Notes: a model not told the origin generated them from the sequence alone. Positions 36,830-50,345 are shown, counted from the first letter of the stretch. The stretch is DNA of 64,000 bases from an uncultured Cedecea sp. (GCF_947498825.1 NZ_CANMLV010000002.1:248001-312000); one strand, 5' to 3'. Numbers and translations are program-made.

Positions 36830-37554
36830 GGCTTGTCCTCTTCAGAGAGTTGTTCTTGGTTATCCCGAACCTCACTATTAGGTTCTTCAGGAATATAGTT
36901 GCTGCCTGGTTTGCGGCTGGAAAGCTGGCGTTCAATATCAGACATTGTTTCCAGTTTTCTGGACGTTATTTCCAGTTCATTACGTAAAAACTGCTGTGTT
37001 TGACGTAACTCATCCAACTGGCTGTCAGTTGTCTGTTGTAATTTAGTGTAGCGACTACGCTCTTCTACCAGACTTAACTGAGCCCGCTGGCTGTCACGCC
37101 AGACGATAAATAAAGAACGTATCTGGAGTGGAATATCCGTCGCCAGCATATCAAGTTGAGTCATGTACTTACGTCTTTCTGCAGGGGTAATTTTAGCAGG
37201 GGACAATAAAATACCGCGCTTAAATGTATCCTGCCAGGTTAGCTCCGACCACTGACGGGCTTCACTTCTGGCTTCTGCAGGCGAGAGCCTCTGCGCACAT
37301 TCCATGCCTCGCAACCAGTAAAGTGGATTTTCCAGCGTATCGACAGAATGCTGTTGCCAGATATTCGAGCATTGGGCAGAGAGATAGTCCGGTAGCTGCT
37401 GCTCCGCTAAATGAGTCTGGTTAACGTTTTCCGCATGATGTAATTCAGGTAGTGATGTACAGCCCATCAGCACACCACTCCCTGCCACCAGCATGGTAGC
37501 AGCCAGGCGAGAACCAATAGCACCACGTAGTAGAGTTAACAGATATTCTTTCAT
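36826..37554 (-). CDS. qseG: Lipoprotein QseG (YfhG)
   Basis: Outer-membrane lipoprotein of 242 residues that interacts with the GlrK sensor kinase. A hydrophobic N-terminus ends in a lipobox-like GVLMGC, giving an expected lipid-modified Cys near residue 32. The C-terminal third is a predicted coiled coil rich in Gln and Glu (TDSQLDELRQTQQFLRN). The gene overlaps glrK by 4 bases and glrR by 4 bases, so all three are translated together. Confidence 0.92.
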   Translation of the reverse strand: MKEYLLTLLRGAIGSRLAATMLVAGSGVLMGCTSLPELHHAENVNQTHLAEQQLPDYLSAQCSNIWQQHSVDTLENPLYWLRGMECAQRLSPAEARSEARQWSELTWQDTFKRGILLSPAKITPAERRKYMTQLDMLATDIPLQIRSLFIVWRDSQRAQLSLVEERSRYTKLQQTTDSQLDELRQTQQFLRNELEITSRKLETMSDIERQLSSRKPGSNYIPEEPNSEVRDNQEQLSEEDKP

Positions 37555-38996
37555 TGCGTTTTATCATTCTCGGGAAAAACCGGTAATTCGATGCGAAAAC
37601 AAACATCTGCTTTCTCATCATGTATCAGGTAGAGTTGACCTTTCATCCGATGAATACAATCCCTGGCAATACTAAGGCCTAATCCGCTGCCTTTCACTGA
37701 ACCTTTACGTTGCAAGCTTCCTTGATAGAAAGGTTCAAAAATCATTTCACTTTCCGATTCAGGAATTGCCTGACCGGTATTCGCTACGTCAATATAGAGT
37801 TGATTGTCTGACTGGACGCTACGAATATAAATGGTACCGGATTCACCGCCATAGTACACCGCATTGGAATAGAGATTATCTAAGACGCTCATCAGCAATA
37901 GAGGTTCGGCCAGACAAGCAACAGAGATGAGTTCAATTTCAGTACGCATATGCTTCGCTCTGGCAGGTAAACTGTGCGCCGCTATAACACTGCTGACAAG
38001 CGGGGAGATTTCCACTTTTTCCAGCTCAACGGCTCCGTCTATGGTCCGTCGATTATAATCCAGTAGTTGTTCAATCAGCTTTTGCAAATGACGACTGCTG
38101 TCGTCAAGTATAGACACCACCTCTTTTTGTGAGGCCGTAAGTGGCCCGACAACCTGATCGGCCAATAACTCTGTGCCTTCACGCATACTGGCAAGCGGCG
38201 TTTTTAATTCATGAGAAATGTGGCGTAAAAACTCATGACGCTGAGACTCCAGCCAGCGTAAACGTTCACTTAACCAAACAATACGTTGTCCGATCGTTCT
38301 GAACTCTCTCGGACCTTTAAAACTCTCCCCGTGTTCCAGCAATCGCCCTTCGCCAAGATGTTTAATCATCCTTTCCATGCTCTTTACCGGACCGATAATC
38401 ATGCGGGTAAAAATAATCACCAGATTAAGGCTCAATAAAAATAACACCAGCGCCTGCCAGCCAAAGAACTGACCACGCTCAGCGATATCCTGCTGCAATT
38501 GCTGACCACGAGAAAAAACCACTGCACGCGTCGCCTGAAGCATATCAGCATTGCCAGCAGCAAAGACTTCAAGTTCATGCAATGCTGCACTATCCGGGGC
38601 GTTATTACGACACTGAAAAGTGGAAAGCGCCGCCAATGATTTAGTCAGTGTTTGCAAAAGGGCGGGATCAGCAATAACCGGAGCATGGTCCTCCAGCATC
38701 TGGGCATATTTTCCATGCTGTTCCTGATACATGTTCAGCAGGCGGGAATCTTCCAGGACACAGTACTGTCGATAGCTTCGCTCCATTTCCAGAGCAATAT
38801 TTGCCATAGTTTCGCTACGGCGCGCATCTGCCACGGTACTGCGGTTAGTTTGTTCTGCCTGAGCACTGAGCGCATTCAGACTCTGCCAGGCTTGCCATGC
38901 AAGCACCAGTAACGGAACCAGTACCAAGAAAAAAGCAATCATTACAAGTTGTCGTAATGAGCGGGGAAAGGCATGCCACTTGTTCAATTGACTCAT
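37551..38996 (-). CDS. glrK: Sensor kinase GlrK (YfhK/QseE)
   Basis: Membrane histidine kinase of 481 residues that phosphorylates GlrR. An N-terminal span (MIAFFLVLVPLLVLAW), a periplasmic domain, and a second span (ALVLFLLSLNLVIIF, about residues 180-195) precede a HAMP region. The phospho-accepting histidine is in RHISHELKTPLASM, and the ATP-binding domain shows N-box LDNLYSNAVYYG and G-box GSGLGLSIARD. It is the first gene of the operon with qseG and glrR. The E. coli system senses envelope state and amine signals; here this is inferred by homology. Confidence 0.94.
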   Translation of the reverse strand: MSQLNKWHAFPRSLRQLVMIAFFLVLVPLLVLAWQAWQSLNALSAQAEQTNRSTVADARRSETMANIALEMERSYRQYCVLEDSRLLNMYQEQHGKYAQMLEDHAPVIADPALLQTLTKSLAALSTFQCRNNAPDSAALHELEVFAAGNADMLQATRAVVFSRGQQLQQDIAERGQFFGWQALVLFLLSLNLVIIFTRMIIGPVKSMERMIKHLGEGRLLEHGESFKGPREFRTIGQRIVWLSERLRWLESQRHEFLRHISHELKTPLASMREGTELLADQVVGPLTASQKEVVSILDDSSRHLQKLIEQLLDYNRRTIDGAVELEKVEISPLVSSVIAAHSLPARAKHMRTEIELISVACLAEPLLLMSVLDNLYSNAVYYGGESGTIYIRSVQSDNQLYIDVANTGQAIPESESEMIFEPFYQGSLQRKGSVKGSGLGLSIARDCIHRMKGQLYLIHDEKADVCFRIELPVFPENDKTQ

Positions 38997-39059
38997 CTCA
39001 TTTTATCGCGCTAACAAGATGCTAGCTGGGATTGAATTGAGTTGAAAGCAGAGTTTACA

Positions 39060-39191
39060 ACCAAAATAATTTGGGTGACTCTCTGGCATCCAGTTCAGAC
39101 AGGCGATGAGCATAGATGAGCATAAATGAACGATATGATTCGGCTATTCTCGCAGCAGCAACAACACCCAAGTAACTTGAGGAATGACGGG
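39060..39191. repeat. Degenerate copy of the palindromic repeat, glrK-glmY gap
   Basis: Begins 'ccaaaataattt' and ends 'aagtaacttgaggaatgacgg', like the tandem copies at 35212-35464, with the middle altered and an internal triplication of 'gatgagcata'-like units. Confidence 0.7.
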
Positions 39192-39199
39192 GGGACAGA

Positions 39200-39395
39200 A
39201 ACAATAAAGGCAGGGTCAAAACCCTGCCTTTATCTAAGAATTAGGCGGCGCCTTACTCAACGTTTCGCCCTGTGCATGATAAGCCCGAAAGCATTTATCA
39301 AAAGTTGGACGGCAGGCACCTTAATGTGCGTCATTCGGAGGTTTATGTAGCCTGTTTAATTAAAAACGCTGACATAAGAGATTGAATGAGCAACG
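39200..39395 (-). ncRNA. glmY: Small RNA GlmY
   Basis: GlmY stabilises GlmZ by sequestering RapZ, thereby raising GlmS synthesis. The position between purL and glrK and the orientation are as in E. coli. The 5' part shows the conserved blocks TTGCTCATTC, CTTATGTCAGC and GCTACATAA in the right order, and the 3' end is a 13-bp GC-rich hairpin (39204-39233) with a T-rich tail. A canonical sigma-54 promoter sits exactly upstream, with an expected start at about 39395. Length (about 195 nt) fits E. coli's 184. Both ends are estimates. Confidence 0.85.
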
Positions 39396-39403
39396 TCATT
39401 AAT

Positions 39404-39421
39404 AATGCATGATCTATGCCA
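39404..39421 (-). promoter_or_regulatory. Sigma-54 promoter of glmY
   Basis: TGGCAT-N5-ATGCA on the minus strand matches the -24/-12 consensus, with GG and GC separated by exactly 10 bases. The predicted start 12 bases downstream coincides with the GlmY 5' end. Confidence 0.8.
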
Positions 39422-39509
39422 CAATGTAAATAAAAATATCAATAACATGATTTATAAGGCATTTTAAAAACAAAAAATAACAAAAAATCGAATTACGATC
39501 ACAAAGAAC

Positions 39510-39621
39510 TGTCTCCATATTGAGACACTAAAGAGACTTAAACTAAATATATTTAACAATCATCATTTTAAATGTCTCCAAAAAGAGACACTTAAAATGG
39601 CATTGTCGTGATTTAGCGACA
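39510..39621. promoter_or_regulatory. Three GlrR activator boxes
   Basis: TGTC-N10-GACA occurs perfectly three times: 39510-39527, 39573-39590 and 39604-39621, 90-200 bases upstream of the glmY sigma-54 promoter. This is the known GlrR binding pattern, so GlrR encoded next door should activate glmY from here. Confidence 0.8.
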
Positions 39622-39622
39622 T

Positions 39623-39671
39623 AAAAAACTGCACCTTACTCAGTTGGGTGTCCAACTTTTCAGGTGCAGTT
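39623..39671 (-). terminator. purL terminator
   Basis: A two-storey hairpin (outer AACTGCACCT/AGGTGCAGTT, inner AGTTGG/CCAACT) is followed on the minus strand by a T-rich TTTTTTAT. It follows the purL stop by about 35 bases and touches the nearest GlrR box. Confidence 0.8.
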
Positions 39672-39704
39672 CAAATAGAGGGTTTTATATTATCTTACGA
39701 ACGA

Positions 39705-42700
39705 TCAGCCCAGCTGTTTACGAGCATTACGGAAAATACGCATCCACGGGCTGTCCTCGCCCCACTCTTCCGGGTGCCAGGAGTTACTTACCGTACGGAA
39801 CACACGTTCAGGATGCGGCATCATGATAGTGACTCGTCCGTCTTCATTACTGACCGCAGTAATCCCATTTGGGGAACCATTCGGGTTTGCCGGGTAGCGT
39901 TCAGTGACATGATTGGCATTATCGATAAAGCGTAGCGCTACCAGGCCTTTACTTTCCAGCGCCAACAGATGAGCCTCATCACGCACTTCAACCCGTCCTT
40001 CGCCATGAGAGACAGCGATTGGCATATGTGAACCTGTCATTCCCTGAAGCAGGAGTGACGGGCTATCTGTCACTTCAACCAGACTAAAACGCGCTTCAAA
40101 GCGGTCAGACTGGTTGCGAACAAAACGCGGCCACAACTCACTTCCCGGGATCAGTTCCCGCAGATTAGACATCATCTGACAACCATTACAGACGCCTAAA
40201 GCCAGTGTCTGAGGACGCAGGAAGAATTCAGCAAATTCGTCACGGACACGTGAGTTGAAGAGAATCGATTTCGCCCAGCCTTCGCCAGCCCCCAGCACAT
40301 CACCATAGGAGAAACCACCGCAGGCAACCAGTGTCTGGAAACTATCCAGTCCGGTACGACCAGCCAGCAAATCACTCATATGAACATCAATCGCATCAAA
40401 ACCTGCGCGATGGAATGCTGCTGCCATTTCAACATGGGAGTTAACACCCTGTTCACGCAGAATCGCCACTTTCGGACGAGCCCCTGTCGCGATAAACGGT
40501 GCTGCGATATCCGCTGTGATATCAAAGTTCAGCTTAACATTGAGTCCAGGATCCTTGTCGTCAGCTTTAGCCTGGTGTTCCTGATCTGCGCAATCAGGGT
40601 TATCCCGCAGGCGCTGCATCTGCCAGGTGGTTTCTGCCCACCAGAGACGCAAGGTTGTGCGACTTTCGCTAAATACCGACTCACCATCAGCAGTCAGCGT
40701 AAAACGGTCACCTGCGACAGCTTTACCGAGGTAATGCACACAATTTGCCAGGCCATGCTCAGCAAAACATTGTTCCACTGCCGCACAGTCTGCTGCACGT
40801 ACCTGGATAACACCACCGAGTTCTTCGTTAAACAGTGCTGCCAGTCGGTTACTGCCAAGACCTGTAATATCGGCTTCAATACCGCAGTGACCGGTAAAGG
40901 CCATTTCTGCCAAAGTAACGAGCAGACCGCCGTCAGAACGGTCATGCCAGGCCAGCAGCTTACGTTCAGCAACCAGGGCCTGCATGGCATGCCAGAAACC
41001 TTTCAGTTGCTCAACATTACGCACATCAGCAGGTTTATCACCTAACTGACGATAGACCTGAGCTAATGCAGTCGCACCCAACGCATTATGACCCGCGCCT
41101 AAGTCAATCAGCAGCAGGGCATTATCTTCTGTACTGAGTTGCGGTGTTACCGTCGCACGAACATCTTCAACACGCGCAAATGCGGTGATGACCAACGAAA
41201 GCGGTGAGGTCATCTCTTGAGTGCTGTCTTCCTGCTGCCAGCGGGTTTTCATCGACATAGAGTCTTTGCCCACAGGAATAGTCAGACCCAGTTGCGGACA
41301 GAGTTCCTCTCCTACCGCTTTTACAGCTTCATATAATCCGGCATCTTCACCTGGGTGTCCGGCTGCGGCCATCCAGTTTGCGGACAGTTTAATGCGTTTC
41401 AAAGAACCAATCTGGGTACCGGCAATGTTGGTTAAAGCTTCCCCCACCGCAAGACGCGCAGAGGCAGCAAAATCCAGTAAAGCAACAGGGGCACGCTCAC
41501 CCAGTGACATCGCTTCGCCATAGTAGCTGTCAAGGCTTGCGGTGGTAACAGCGCAGTCGGCAACAGGGATCTGCCACGGTCCTACCATCTGATCCCGGGA
41601 AACCATACCGGTTACGGTGCGGTCGCCAATCGTGACCAGGAAGGTTTTTTCTGCCACCGTCGGTAAGTGAAGAACACGGTTAACAGCATCAGCAATAGTG
41701 ATAGCACTCTCGTTCAGGGCTTCACCTTGCGCTTTCAGCGTTTCAACATTGCGCTCCATTTTCGGTGTTTTACCCAGTAAAACATCCAGCGGCATATCAA
41801 TAGGCTGATTGTCGAAATGGCTGTCGTTCAGCGTGAGATGCTGCTCCTGCGTCGCTTCACCGATCACAGCATAAGGGGCACGTTCACGACGGCACAGAGC
41901 ATCAAACAGAGGTAATTGCTCTGGCATTACAGCCAGGACATAACGCTCCTGCGATTCGTTACACCATACCTCTAGCGGGCTCATTCCTGGCTCATCATTT
42001 AAGATATCACGCAGTTCAAAACGACCTCCGCGTCCGCCATCACTCACCAGTTCTGGCATCGCATTCGACAAGCCACCGGCTCCTACGTCGTGGATAAAGA
42101 CAATAGGGTTATCTTCGCCAAGCTGCCAGCAACGGTCAATAACCTCCTGACAGCGACGTTCCATTTCAGGGTTGTCACGCTGTACAGAAGCAAAATCCAG
42201 ATCGGCATCAGACTGACCGGAAGCCATAGAAGAAGCGGCGCCGCCTCCAAGGCCGATGTTCATTGACGGCCCGCCCAGCACAATAAGCTTCGCCCCAACA
42301 GGTATTTCGCCTTTTTGTACATGGTCTGCACGAATATTTCCGATACCACCTGCCAGCATAATAGGTTTGTGGTAGCCACGGAGCTCCACACCATTATGGC
42401 TGTTAACCTGCTCTTCGTAAGTACGGAAGTAGCCTGTCAGCGCCGGGCGGCCAAATTCATTATTAAATGCTGCGCCGCCTAAAGGACCTTCGGTCATAAT
42501 ATCCAGCGCACTGACAATACGATCTGGTTTCCCGAAATCTTGTTCCCAAGGTTGTTCAAAGCCCGGAATTCGCAGGTTAGAAACGGAGAAACCAACCAAA
42601 CCGGCTTTAGGCTTAGATCCACGTCCGGTAGCCCCTTCATCACGAATTTCACCACCGGAGCCGGTAGCAGCGCCTGGCCATGGTGAAATAGCGGTCGGAT

Positions 42701-43592
42701 GGTTATGGGTTTCGACCTTCATCAGAATATGCGCTTCTTCCTGATGGAATGCATAACGACCAGAATCGTGATCTGCAAAGAAGCGTCCGACATGGGAGCC
42801 TTCCATAACAGCGGCGTTATCTTTATAGGCAGACAGGACATGTTCAGGCGTTTTTTCAAAGGTATTTTTGATCATCTTAAACAGCGATTTAGGCTGTTTT
42901 TCACCGTCGATAACCCAGTCTGCATTGAAAATTTTGTGACGACAGTGTTCTGAGTTCGCCTGGGCGAACATATAGAGTTCGATATCGTTAGGGTTGCGAT
43001 CGAGCTGAGTAAAAGCAGCCTGCAAATAATCGATTTCATCTTCGGCCAGTGCCAGACCCAGACGGATATTGGCTTCAACCAGCGCTTCACGTCCTTTACC
43101 TGATAAATCGACGCTTTGTACCGGGGCCGGACTCTGCTGTACGAATAACTGAGCCGCATCTTCAAGAGAGGTAAATACCGTCTCCATCATTCTGTCGTGC
43201 AGTAATTCAGACACTGCTTTCCACTGTTCGTCGGTCAGCGTGTCAGCGGTAATGTACCAGGCAACGCCCCTCTCCAGTCGTTTTACCTGTGGCAGGTCAC
43301 AATTATGCGCAATATCGGTCGCTTTAGAGGACCAGGGAGAGATAGTTCCCGGACGAGGTGTTACCAGCAGCAAATGACCACCAGGGGTATGTTCTGCGAG
43401 GGTTGGACCATATTTCAGTAACCGTTGCAGGCGAGCAGACTCATCAGCATTTAGCGGTGCATCCAGATAAGCAAAGTGTACATACTCGGCATACACGTCG
43501 CTGACCGGCAGGCTAGCGTCGTTGAATCTGGTCAGAAGTTTATTAATACGAAATGCCGAAAGAGCAGGCGAACCACGCAGAATTTCCATCAT
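39705..43592 (-). CDS. purL: Phosphoribosylformylglycinamidine synthase PurL
   Basis: Large single-chain enzyme for the fourth step of purine biosynthesis, converting FGAR to FGAM with glutamine and ATP. It has 1295 residues, identical in length to E. coli PurL. The N-terminal domain, the two ATP-grasp-like FGAM synthetase halves (motifs [19 protein letters not shown] and [19 protein letters not shown], quoted as landmarks from separate segments) and the C-terminal glutaminase domain with nucleophile in GVCNGCQ and a SHGEGR segment are all present. A PurR-like operator lies 67 bases upstream. It is convergent with nothing and is divergent from mltF. Confidence 0.98.
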   Translation of the reverse strand: MMEILRGSPALSAFRINKLLTRFNDASLPVSDVYAEYVHFAYLDAPLNADESARLQRLLKYGPTLAEHTPGGHLLLVTPRPGTISPWSSKATDIAHNCDLPQVKRLERGVAWYITADTLTDEQWKAVSELLHDRMMETVFTSLEDAAQLFVQQSPAPVQSVDLSGKGREALVEANIRLGLALAEDEIDYLQAAFTQLDRNPNDIELYMFAQANSEHCRHKIFNADWVIDGEKQPKSLFKMIKNTFEKTPEHVLSAYKDNAAVMEGSHVGRFFADHDSGRYAFHQEEAHILMKVETHNHPTAISPWPGAATGSGGEIRDEGATGRGSKPKAGLVGFSVSNLRIPGFEQPWEQDFGKPDRIVSALDIMTEGPLGGAAFNNEFGRPALTGYFRTYEEQVNSHNGVELRGYHKPIMLAGGIGNIRADHVQKGEIPVGAKLIVLGGPSMNIGLGGGAASSMASGQSDADLDFASVQRDNPEMERRCQEVIDRCWQLGEDNPIVFIHDVGAGGLSNAMPELVSDGGRGGRFELRDILNDEPGMSPLEVWCNESQERYVLAVMPEQLPLFDALCRRERAPYAVIGEATQEQHLTLNDSHFDNQPIDMPLDVLLGKTPKMERNVETLKAQGEALNESAITIADAVNRVLHLPTVAEKTFLVTIGDRTVTGMVSRDQMVGPWQIPVADCAVTTASLDSYYGEAMSLGERAPVALLDFAASARLAVGEALTNIAGTQIGSLKRIKLSANWMAAAGHPGEDAGLYEAVKAVGEELCPQLGLTIPVGKDSMSMKTRWQQEDSTQEMTSPLSLVITAFARVEDVRATVTPQLSTEDNALLLIDLGAGHNALGATALAQVYRQLGDKPADVRNVEQLKGFWHAMQALVAERKLLAWHDRSDGGLLVTLAEMAFTGHCGIEADITGLGSNRLAALFNEELGGVIQVRAADCAAVEQCFAEHGLANCVHYLGKAVAGDRFTLTADGESVFSESRTTLRLWWAETTWQMQRLRDNPDCADQEHQAKADDKDPGLNVKLNFDITADIAAPFIATGARPKVAILREQGVNSHVEMAAAFHRAGFDAIDVHMSDLLAGRTGLDSFQTLVACGGFSYGDVLGAGEGWAKSILFNSRVRDEFAEFFLRPQTLALGVCNGCQMMSNLRELIPGSELWPRFVRNQSDRFEARFSLVEVTDSPSLLLQGMTGSHMPIAVSHGEGRVEVRDEAHLLALESKGLVALRFIDNANHVTERYPANPNGSPNGITAVSNEDGRVTIMMPHPERVFRTVSNSWHPEEWGEDSPWMRIFRNARKQLG

Positions 43593-43658
43593 TAAAGATC
43601 TCTCGTCTTCAGGGCGAAGGGGGGAAAACGGGGCTATTATAGAGAATCATCAGCCTCG

Positions 43659-43674
43659 ACGAAACCGTTTGCGT
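43659..43674. promoter_or_regulatory. PurR-like operator upstream of purL
   Basis: ACGAAACCGTTTGCGT matches 14 of 16 bases of the PurR palindrome. It is centred about 75 bases before the purL start. Confidence 0.75.
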
Positions 43675-43838
43675 ATAAATATCCGCAGATGTTTTTATTG
43701 TCTGTTTTTTAATCAATCGCGTCTTAAATGTTGCTTACTGGCGTTTTCTTACGCAAAATGCGCCTCAGATTATCATGAGACACGTCGCAATTATGTTTAT
43801 TGTTAGCTAAGACCCTATCGTTGCAGACCACTATTTCT

Positions 43839-46513
<2,675 letters not shown>

Positions 46514-46694
46514 GAGGTTTGTCCTGACTAACAGACAAAGGTAAATATTCTGAGAATAGTTATTTTCTTCAATAGCTATTATTAAGAAACAACCTAACAT
46601 TTTATCCGGTAATATTGCTATCTTGTAGAATTTATTGTTCAATCCGCAGTTTACAATGGCAAGCTGCTATTGAAAAAGCTGCTCAGGAGAAAAA

Positions 46695-47543
46695 ATGAAC
46701 TGTTTATTGCGAATCAGAACCCGCTATCCAATGCTGGCACAGAGCGAGCGTAAACTGGCTGACTTTTTACTTACCGATCCTGAGCGTGTGCGACATTTAA
46801 GTTCTCAGCAACTTGCTGAAGAAGCCGGGATCAGCCAATCGAGTGTAGTCAAATTTTCACAAAAGATGGGTTTTAAAGGCTTTCCAGCCATGAAACTGGC
46901 TATTAGTGAAGCGCTGGCGAGTGGACAAAATCCGAATTCAGTACCCGTTCATAATCAGATCCTCGGTGATGACCCACTGCGCATGGTGGGAGAAAAGCTG
47001 ATTAAAGAAAATATTGCAGCGATGCACGCCTCCCTGGATGTAAATACCGAGGAAAAGCTGCTCGCGAGTATTAATCTATTGCGTAATGCACGCCGGGTAT
47101 TGTTAGTCGGTATTGGTGCCTCCGGTTTGGTTGCCAAAAATTTTTCCTGGAAATTAATGAAAATTGGCATTAACGCTGTGGCCGAGCAAGATATGCACGC
47201 ATTACTGGCAACCGTTCAGGCTATGTCTTCGGATGATATTCTGCTGGCAATTTCTTATTCAGGTGAACGCCGCGAGATCAATCTTGCTGCCGATGAAGCC
47301 TTAAATGTAGGTGCGAAGGTTATTACAATAACCGGTTTCACACCCAATGCTCTTCAGCAACGTGCAACTCTTTGTCTTTATACCATTGCCGAAGAGCAGG
47401 CAACACGCAGCGCAGCGATTTCATCTACCAGCGCTCAAATGATGATAACCGATTTATTATTTATGGCACTGGTACAAAACGATCTTGAAAATGCCCCAAG
47501 TCGGATCCGCCATAGCGAAGCTCTGGTTAAGCGCCTGGTATGA
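46695..47543 (+). CDS. yfhH: RpiR/MurR-family transcriptional regulator YfhH
   Basis: Helix-turn-helix regulator of 282 residues, equal to E. coli YfhH. The N-terminal RpiR helix-turn-helix is in LSSQQLAEEAGISQSSVVKFSQ (residues about 37-58), and residues 120-260 form a SIS (sugar isomerase) domain, with GIGASGLVAKNFS and ISYSGERRE as the phosphosugar-binding loops. Its ligand and targets are not known. In E. coli it is followed directly by yfhL; here a glycosyltransferase gene intervenes. Confidence 0.93.
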   Translation: MNCLLRIRTRYPMLAQSERKLADFLLTDPERVRHLSSQQLAEEAGISQSSVVKFSQKMGFKGFPAMKLAISEALASGQNPNSVPVHNQILGDDPLRMVGEKLIKENIAAMHASLDVNTEEKLLASINLLRNARRVLLVGIGASGLVAKNFSWKLMKIGINAVAEQDMHALLATVQAMSSDDILLAISYSGERREINLAADEALNVGAKVITITGFTPNALQQRATLCLYTIAEEQATRSAAISSTSAQMMITDLLFMALVQNDLENAPSRIRHSEALVKRLV

Positions 47544-47656
47544 AACGTGCCAGCGTAGTCTCTATTCCAACAACAGATGAATAAATGCGCGTCTTGACAT
47601 AAAATGTCATTCCTTAGTTTGTAAAAAGTTGAGATAGCATCATTTAAGGTTTCCTT

Positions 47657-48655
47657 ATGAAGAAAATAATTAACGCTACCATAAGTATTGGCGAACAGAA
47701 CAAAGACAAGGCAAAAATCAATCATATTGCTTATGGTGTTGATAAGAATTTTCTATTCGGAACAGGTATTTCATTGGTATCCGTTCTTATCAATAACAAA
47801 GAAAAATTCCATTTTCATATATTTACTGACTTTATTAATCAGGACTATATCGAAAAGTGTAAACAGATTACAAATAAGTTCGAAACTCAAATCACTCTCT
47901 ATTTAATAAATACCGATGTATTTTCCCAGCTTCCGGTAAGTGCTATCTGGCCAAAAGCGATGTACTTCAGACTCGCTATATTCGATATACTTTCTGAAGT
48001 CAGTAATAAGTTATTATATTTAGATGCTGATATCGTCTGTAAAGGCTCTCTGAGTGATTTTTTTAATACCGATTTATCAAATCACTATGCGGCTGTTGTT
48101 GCAGATCTTGACGCAGTGCAAAATAGAGTTGAACAGCGATTAGGTATTGCCGGGATGAAGGGTAAATATTTTAACTCTGGCGTTATTTTAGCTAATTTAC
48201 AGGAATGGAAAGAAAATAATCTGACAGAAAAATGTTTTACTGCACTGAGTGATGAAACTATACGAAAAAAACTTCATTTTATGGATCAGGATTTATTAAA
48301 TATTTTACTGTTTAACCATACTATTATTCTTGATAATAGATACAATTGTATTTATGACGGCTCTGAGCATTTCGGTAGAAAAGACTATGCTAACTATAAA
48401 GAAACGATAACTGATAATACTGTACTAATTCACTATACCAGCGATACTAAACCTTGGTTAAAGTGGGTAAGGTATCCCGCCTTCGCCTTTTTTGATAATG
48501 CACTTGCCCAATCCCCCTGGTCTGATAAAGACCTTATGGATGCCAGCCGAATTAACCAATTAAAAAAGAAATCTAAACATGAATTTTATCAAGGAAAACA
48601 TTTAAGTGGTATCAAGACGCAGCTAAAATACTTATGGAAAAAAGTCGTGCATTAA
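47657..48655 (+). CDS. Family 8 glycosyltransferase (LPS-core WaaJ/WaaO type)
   Basis: A 332-residue glycosyltransferase of the GT8 family, which adds hexoses to the lipopolysaccharide core. The metal-binding DxD motif lies in YLDADIVCKGSL, followed by YFNSGVILANL and LLNILLFN and a C-terminal HYTSDTKPW motif, all typical of WaaI/WaaJ/WaaO. It has no signal peptide. The gene is visibly more AT-rich than its neighbours and is absent from this place in E. coli, which suggests horizontal acquisition. Donor sugar and acceptor are not deducible. Confidence 0.87.
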   Translation: MKKIINATISIGEQNKDKAKINHIAYGVDKNFLFGTGISLVSVLINNKEKFHFHIFTDFINQDYIEKCKQITNKFETQITLYLINTDVFSQLPVSAIWPKAMYFRLAIFDILSEVSNKLLYLDADIVCKGSLSDFFNTDLSNHYAAVVADLDAVQNRVEQRLGIAGMKGKYFNSGVILANLQEWKENNLTEKCFTALSDETIRKKLHFMDQDLLNILLFNHTIILDNRYNCIYDGSEHFGRKDYANYKETITDNTVLIHYTSDTKPWLKWVRYPAFAFFDNALAQSPWSDKDLMDASRINQLKKKSKHEFYQGKHLSGIKTQLKYLWKKVVH

Positions 48656-48976
48656 TCGCCAACCATATGAAAAATAATACTCCTTGCCAACCCTCTTGAA
48701 ATGGTTAGCAAGGACGTGAAAATCAAAAACTAGCAAAAAATGGGGTAATGGTTGTTATATTATCGGTTTACATAACGCTAACATTTTCATGAAAATAATT
48801 AACTGGCTGATGAAAAACCAAGCTGAGCAGAGCAATGATTGGAGCAACCCTGTTTCTATGGTAAAATCTCAGGAAGCATGATTCCTGATGTCCATATCCT
48901 TTTCTTCTGCATCCAGGTCGGCCTGCCAGTAATTTAACGTGTTCAGCTTCTACAATCCTGAAGATAATATTCTGCT
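48656..48976. other. Intergenic region between GT8 gene and yfhL
   Basis: This 321-base gap carries an imperfect hairpin at 48682-48713 (CCTTGCCAACC/GGTTAGCAAGG), possibly ending the glycosyltransferase mRNA, and a small 'caggaa...ttcctg' hairpin near 48870-48887. Nothing else was seen. Confidence 0.4.
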
Positions 48977-49237
48977 ATGTCACTACTCATTACCAAACGC
49001 TGTATCAATTGCGATATGTGTGAACCCGAGTGTCCTAACCAAGCCATTTCTATGGGGGATATGTTCTATCAGATAGATACCGAACGCTGCACCGAGTGTA
49101 TTGGTCATTATGAGGCCCCCACTTGCCAGCAAGTATGCCCCATTGCCAGCACGATTATTCACGATCCAGACCATCAGGAAAGCGAGGAGCAACTCTGGGA
49201 TAAATTTGTGCTGCTCCACCATGCTGATAAAATTTAA
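48977..49237 (+). CDS. yfhL: [4Fe-4S] ferredoxin YfhL
   Basis: Ferredoxin of 86 residues with two cluster motifs: [12 protein letters not shown] and [18 protein letters not shown], the second with an insert, as in Allochromatium-type ferredoxins. Length and sequence match E. coli YfhL. It ends 4 bases into the acpS gene on the opposite strand. Its redox partner is not known. Confidence 0.94.
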   Translation: MSLLITKRCINCDMCEPECPNQAISMGDMFYQIDTERCTECIGHYEAPTCQQVCPIASTIIHDPDHQESEEQLWDKFVLLHHADKI

Positions 49238-49614
49238 CGCTCAATAATCACCGTAGCACACGCATAGTGTCGCTCATCTGCAATTGTCACGTGTACAGAG
49301 TGCACGCCTAATGCTTCAGCCATTTGCCCTGCCTGCTCCCTGAAGAACAACAACGGTTTGCCCAGAGCGTCATTTCTCACCTCAAACTGGTTAAAAGCCA
49401 GACCGTTACGGATCCCTGTTCCCAGCGCTTTCGCCGCTGCTTCTTTCACCGCGAATCGCTTGGCAAGAAACCGCGCAGGTTGCTGATGAGCCAGATATTG
49501 GGCCCATTCATCGGGGCTTAATATCCTTTTAGCCAGCCTGTCACCCGAACGAGAAATTGCGCCCTCAATGCGCGCAATCTCTACGATATCGGTACCGATA
49601 CCCAAAATAGCCAT
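49234..49614 (-). CDS. acpS: Holo-ACP synthase AcpS (housekeeping)
   Basis: Trimeric enzyme that transfers 4'-phosphopantetheine from CoA to the fatty acid synthesis ACP. It has 126 residues, equal to E. coli. Landmarks are [13 protein letters not shown] (metal aspartate) and [14 protein letters not shown] (catalytic Glu). It overlaps the stop of pdxJ by one base, as in E. coli's pdxJ-acpS pair. Its sequence is clearly different from the shorter cluster copy at 33689. Confidence 0.97.
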   Translation of the reverse strand: MAILGIGTDIVEIARIEGAISRSGDRLAKRILSPDEWAQYLAHQQPARFLAKRFAVKEAAAKALGTGIRNGLAFNQFEVRNDALGKPLLFFREQAGQMAEALGVHSVHVTIADERHYACATVIIER

Positions 49615-50345
49615 TAACGACGCGCTTCCAGCATTAAGCGTTTCATCTCCGCAACGGCTTCTTTCAGGCCACTGAACACAGCCTGACCGATAATGGCATG
49701 GCCGATATTCAATTCTATCATTTCCGGAATGGCCGCAATCGCCTGAACATTGTGGTAAGTTAAACCATGCCCGGCATTGACTTTCAGGCCTTTAGAAGTG
49801 GCGTAGGCAGCAGCATCGGCGATACGCGCTAATTCCTGTGCCTGTGCAGCCTCATCTTTTGCTTCAGCGTAACAGCCCGTATGAATTTCGATATAAGGCG
49901 CTTTTACCGCTACCGCTGCATCGATTTGTGTATAGTCAGCATCAATAAATAATGAAACCAGAATACCGGCATCTGCCAGTCGCGAACAAGCATCACGCAT
50001 TTTATCAAGCTGTCCTGCAACATCCAGCCCGCCTTCGGTAGTCACTTCCTGGCGTTTTTCTGGTACCAAACAGCAAAAATGAGGTCGTGTTTCACAGGCT
50101 ATGGACAGCATCTCTTCAGTAACCGCCATCTCCAGATTCATTCGGGTGCCCAGTGTTTCACGTAAAATACGTACATCACGATCGGTTATATGACGTCTGT
50201 CTTCGCGCAAATGTACTGTGATGCCATCAGCGCCAGCCTGTTCTGCAATAAATGCCGCCTGAACAGGATCCGGATAGCTGGTACCACGCGCATTACGTAA
50301 TGTAGCAATATGATCGATATTTACGCCTAACAGTAACTGAGTCAT
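49614..50345 (-). CDS. pdxJ: Pyridoxine 5'-phosphate synthase PdxJ
   Basis: TIM-barrel enzyme that condenses 1-deoxyxylulose 5-phosphate with aminoacetone phosphate to make pyridoxine 5'-phosphate. It has 243 residues from the ATG at 50345, the E. coli length. Conserved segments include [16 protein letters not shown] (active-site His), HLREDRRHI and [13 protein letters not shown]. It lies about 100 bases after recO and overlaps acpS by one base. Confidence 0.97.
   Translation of the reverse strand: MTQLLLGVNIDHIATLRNARGTSYPDPVQAAFIAEQAGADGITVHLREDRRHITDRDVRILRETLGTRMNLEMAVTEEMLSIACETRPHFCCLVPEKRQEVTTEGGLDVAGQLDKMRDACSRLADAGILVSLFIDADYTQIDAAVAVKAPYIEIHTGCYAEAKDEAAQAQELARIADAAAYATSKGLKVNAGHGLTYHNVQAIAAIPEMIELNIGHAIIGQAVFSGLKEAVAEMKRLMLEARR

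Noticed and set aside
40380-41045. 221-codon plus-strand frame inside purL
   Set aside because: It is antisense to the conserved PurL coding sequence and has a composition typical of a shadow frame.
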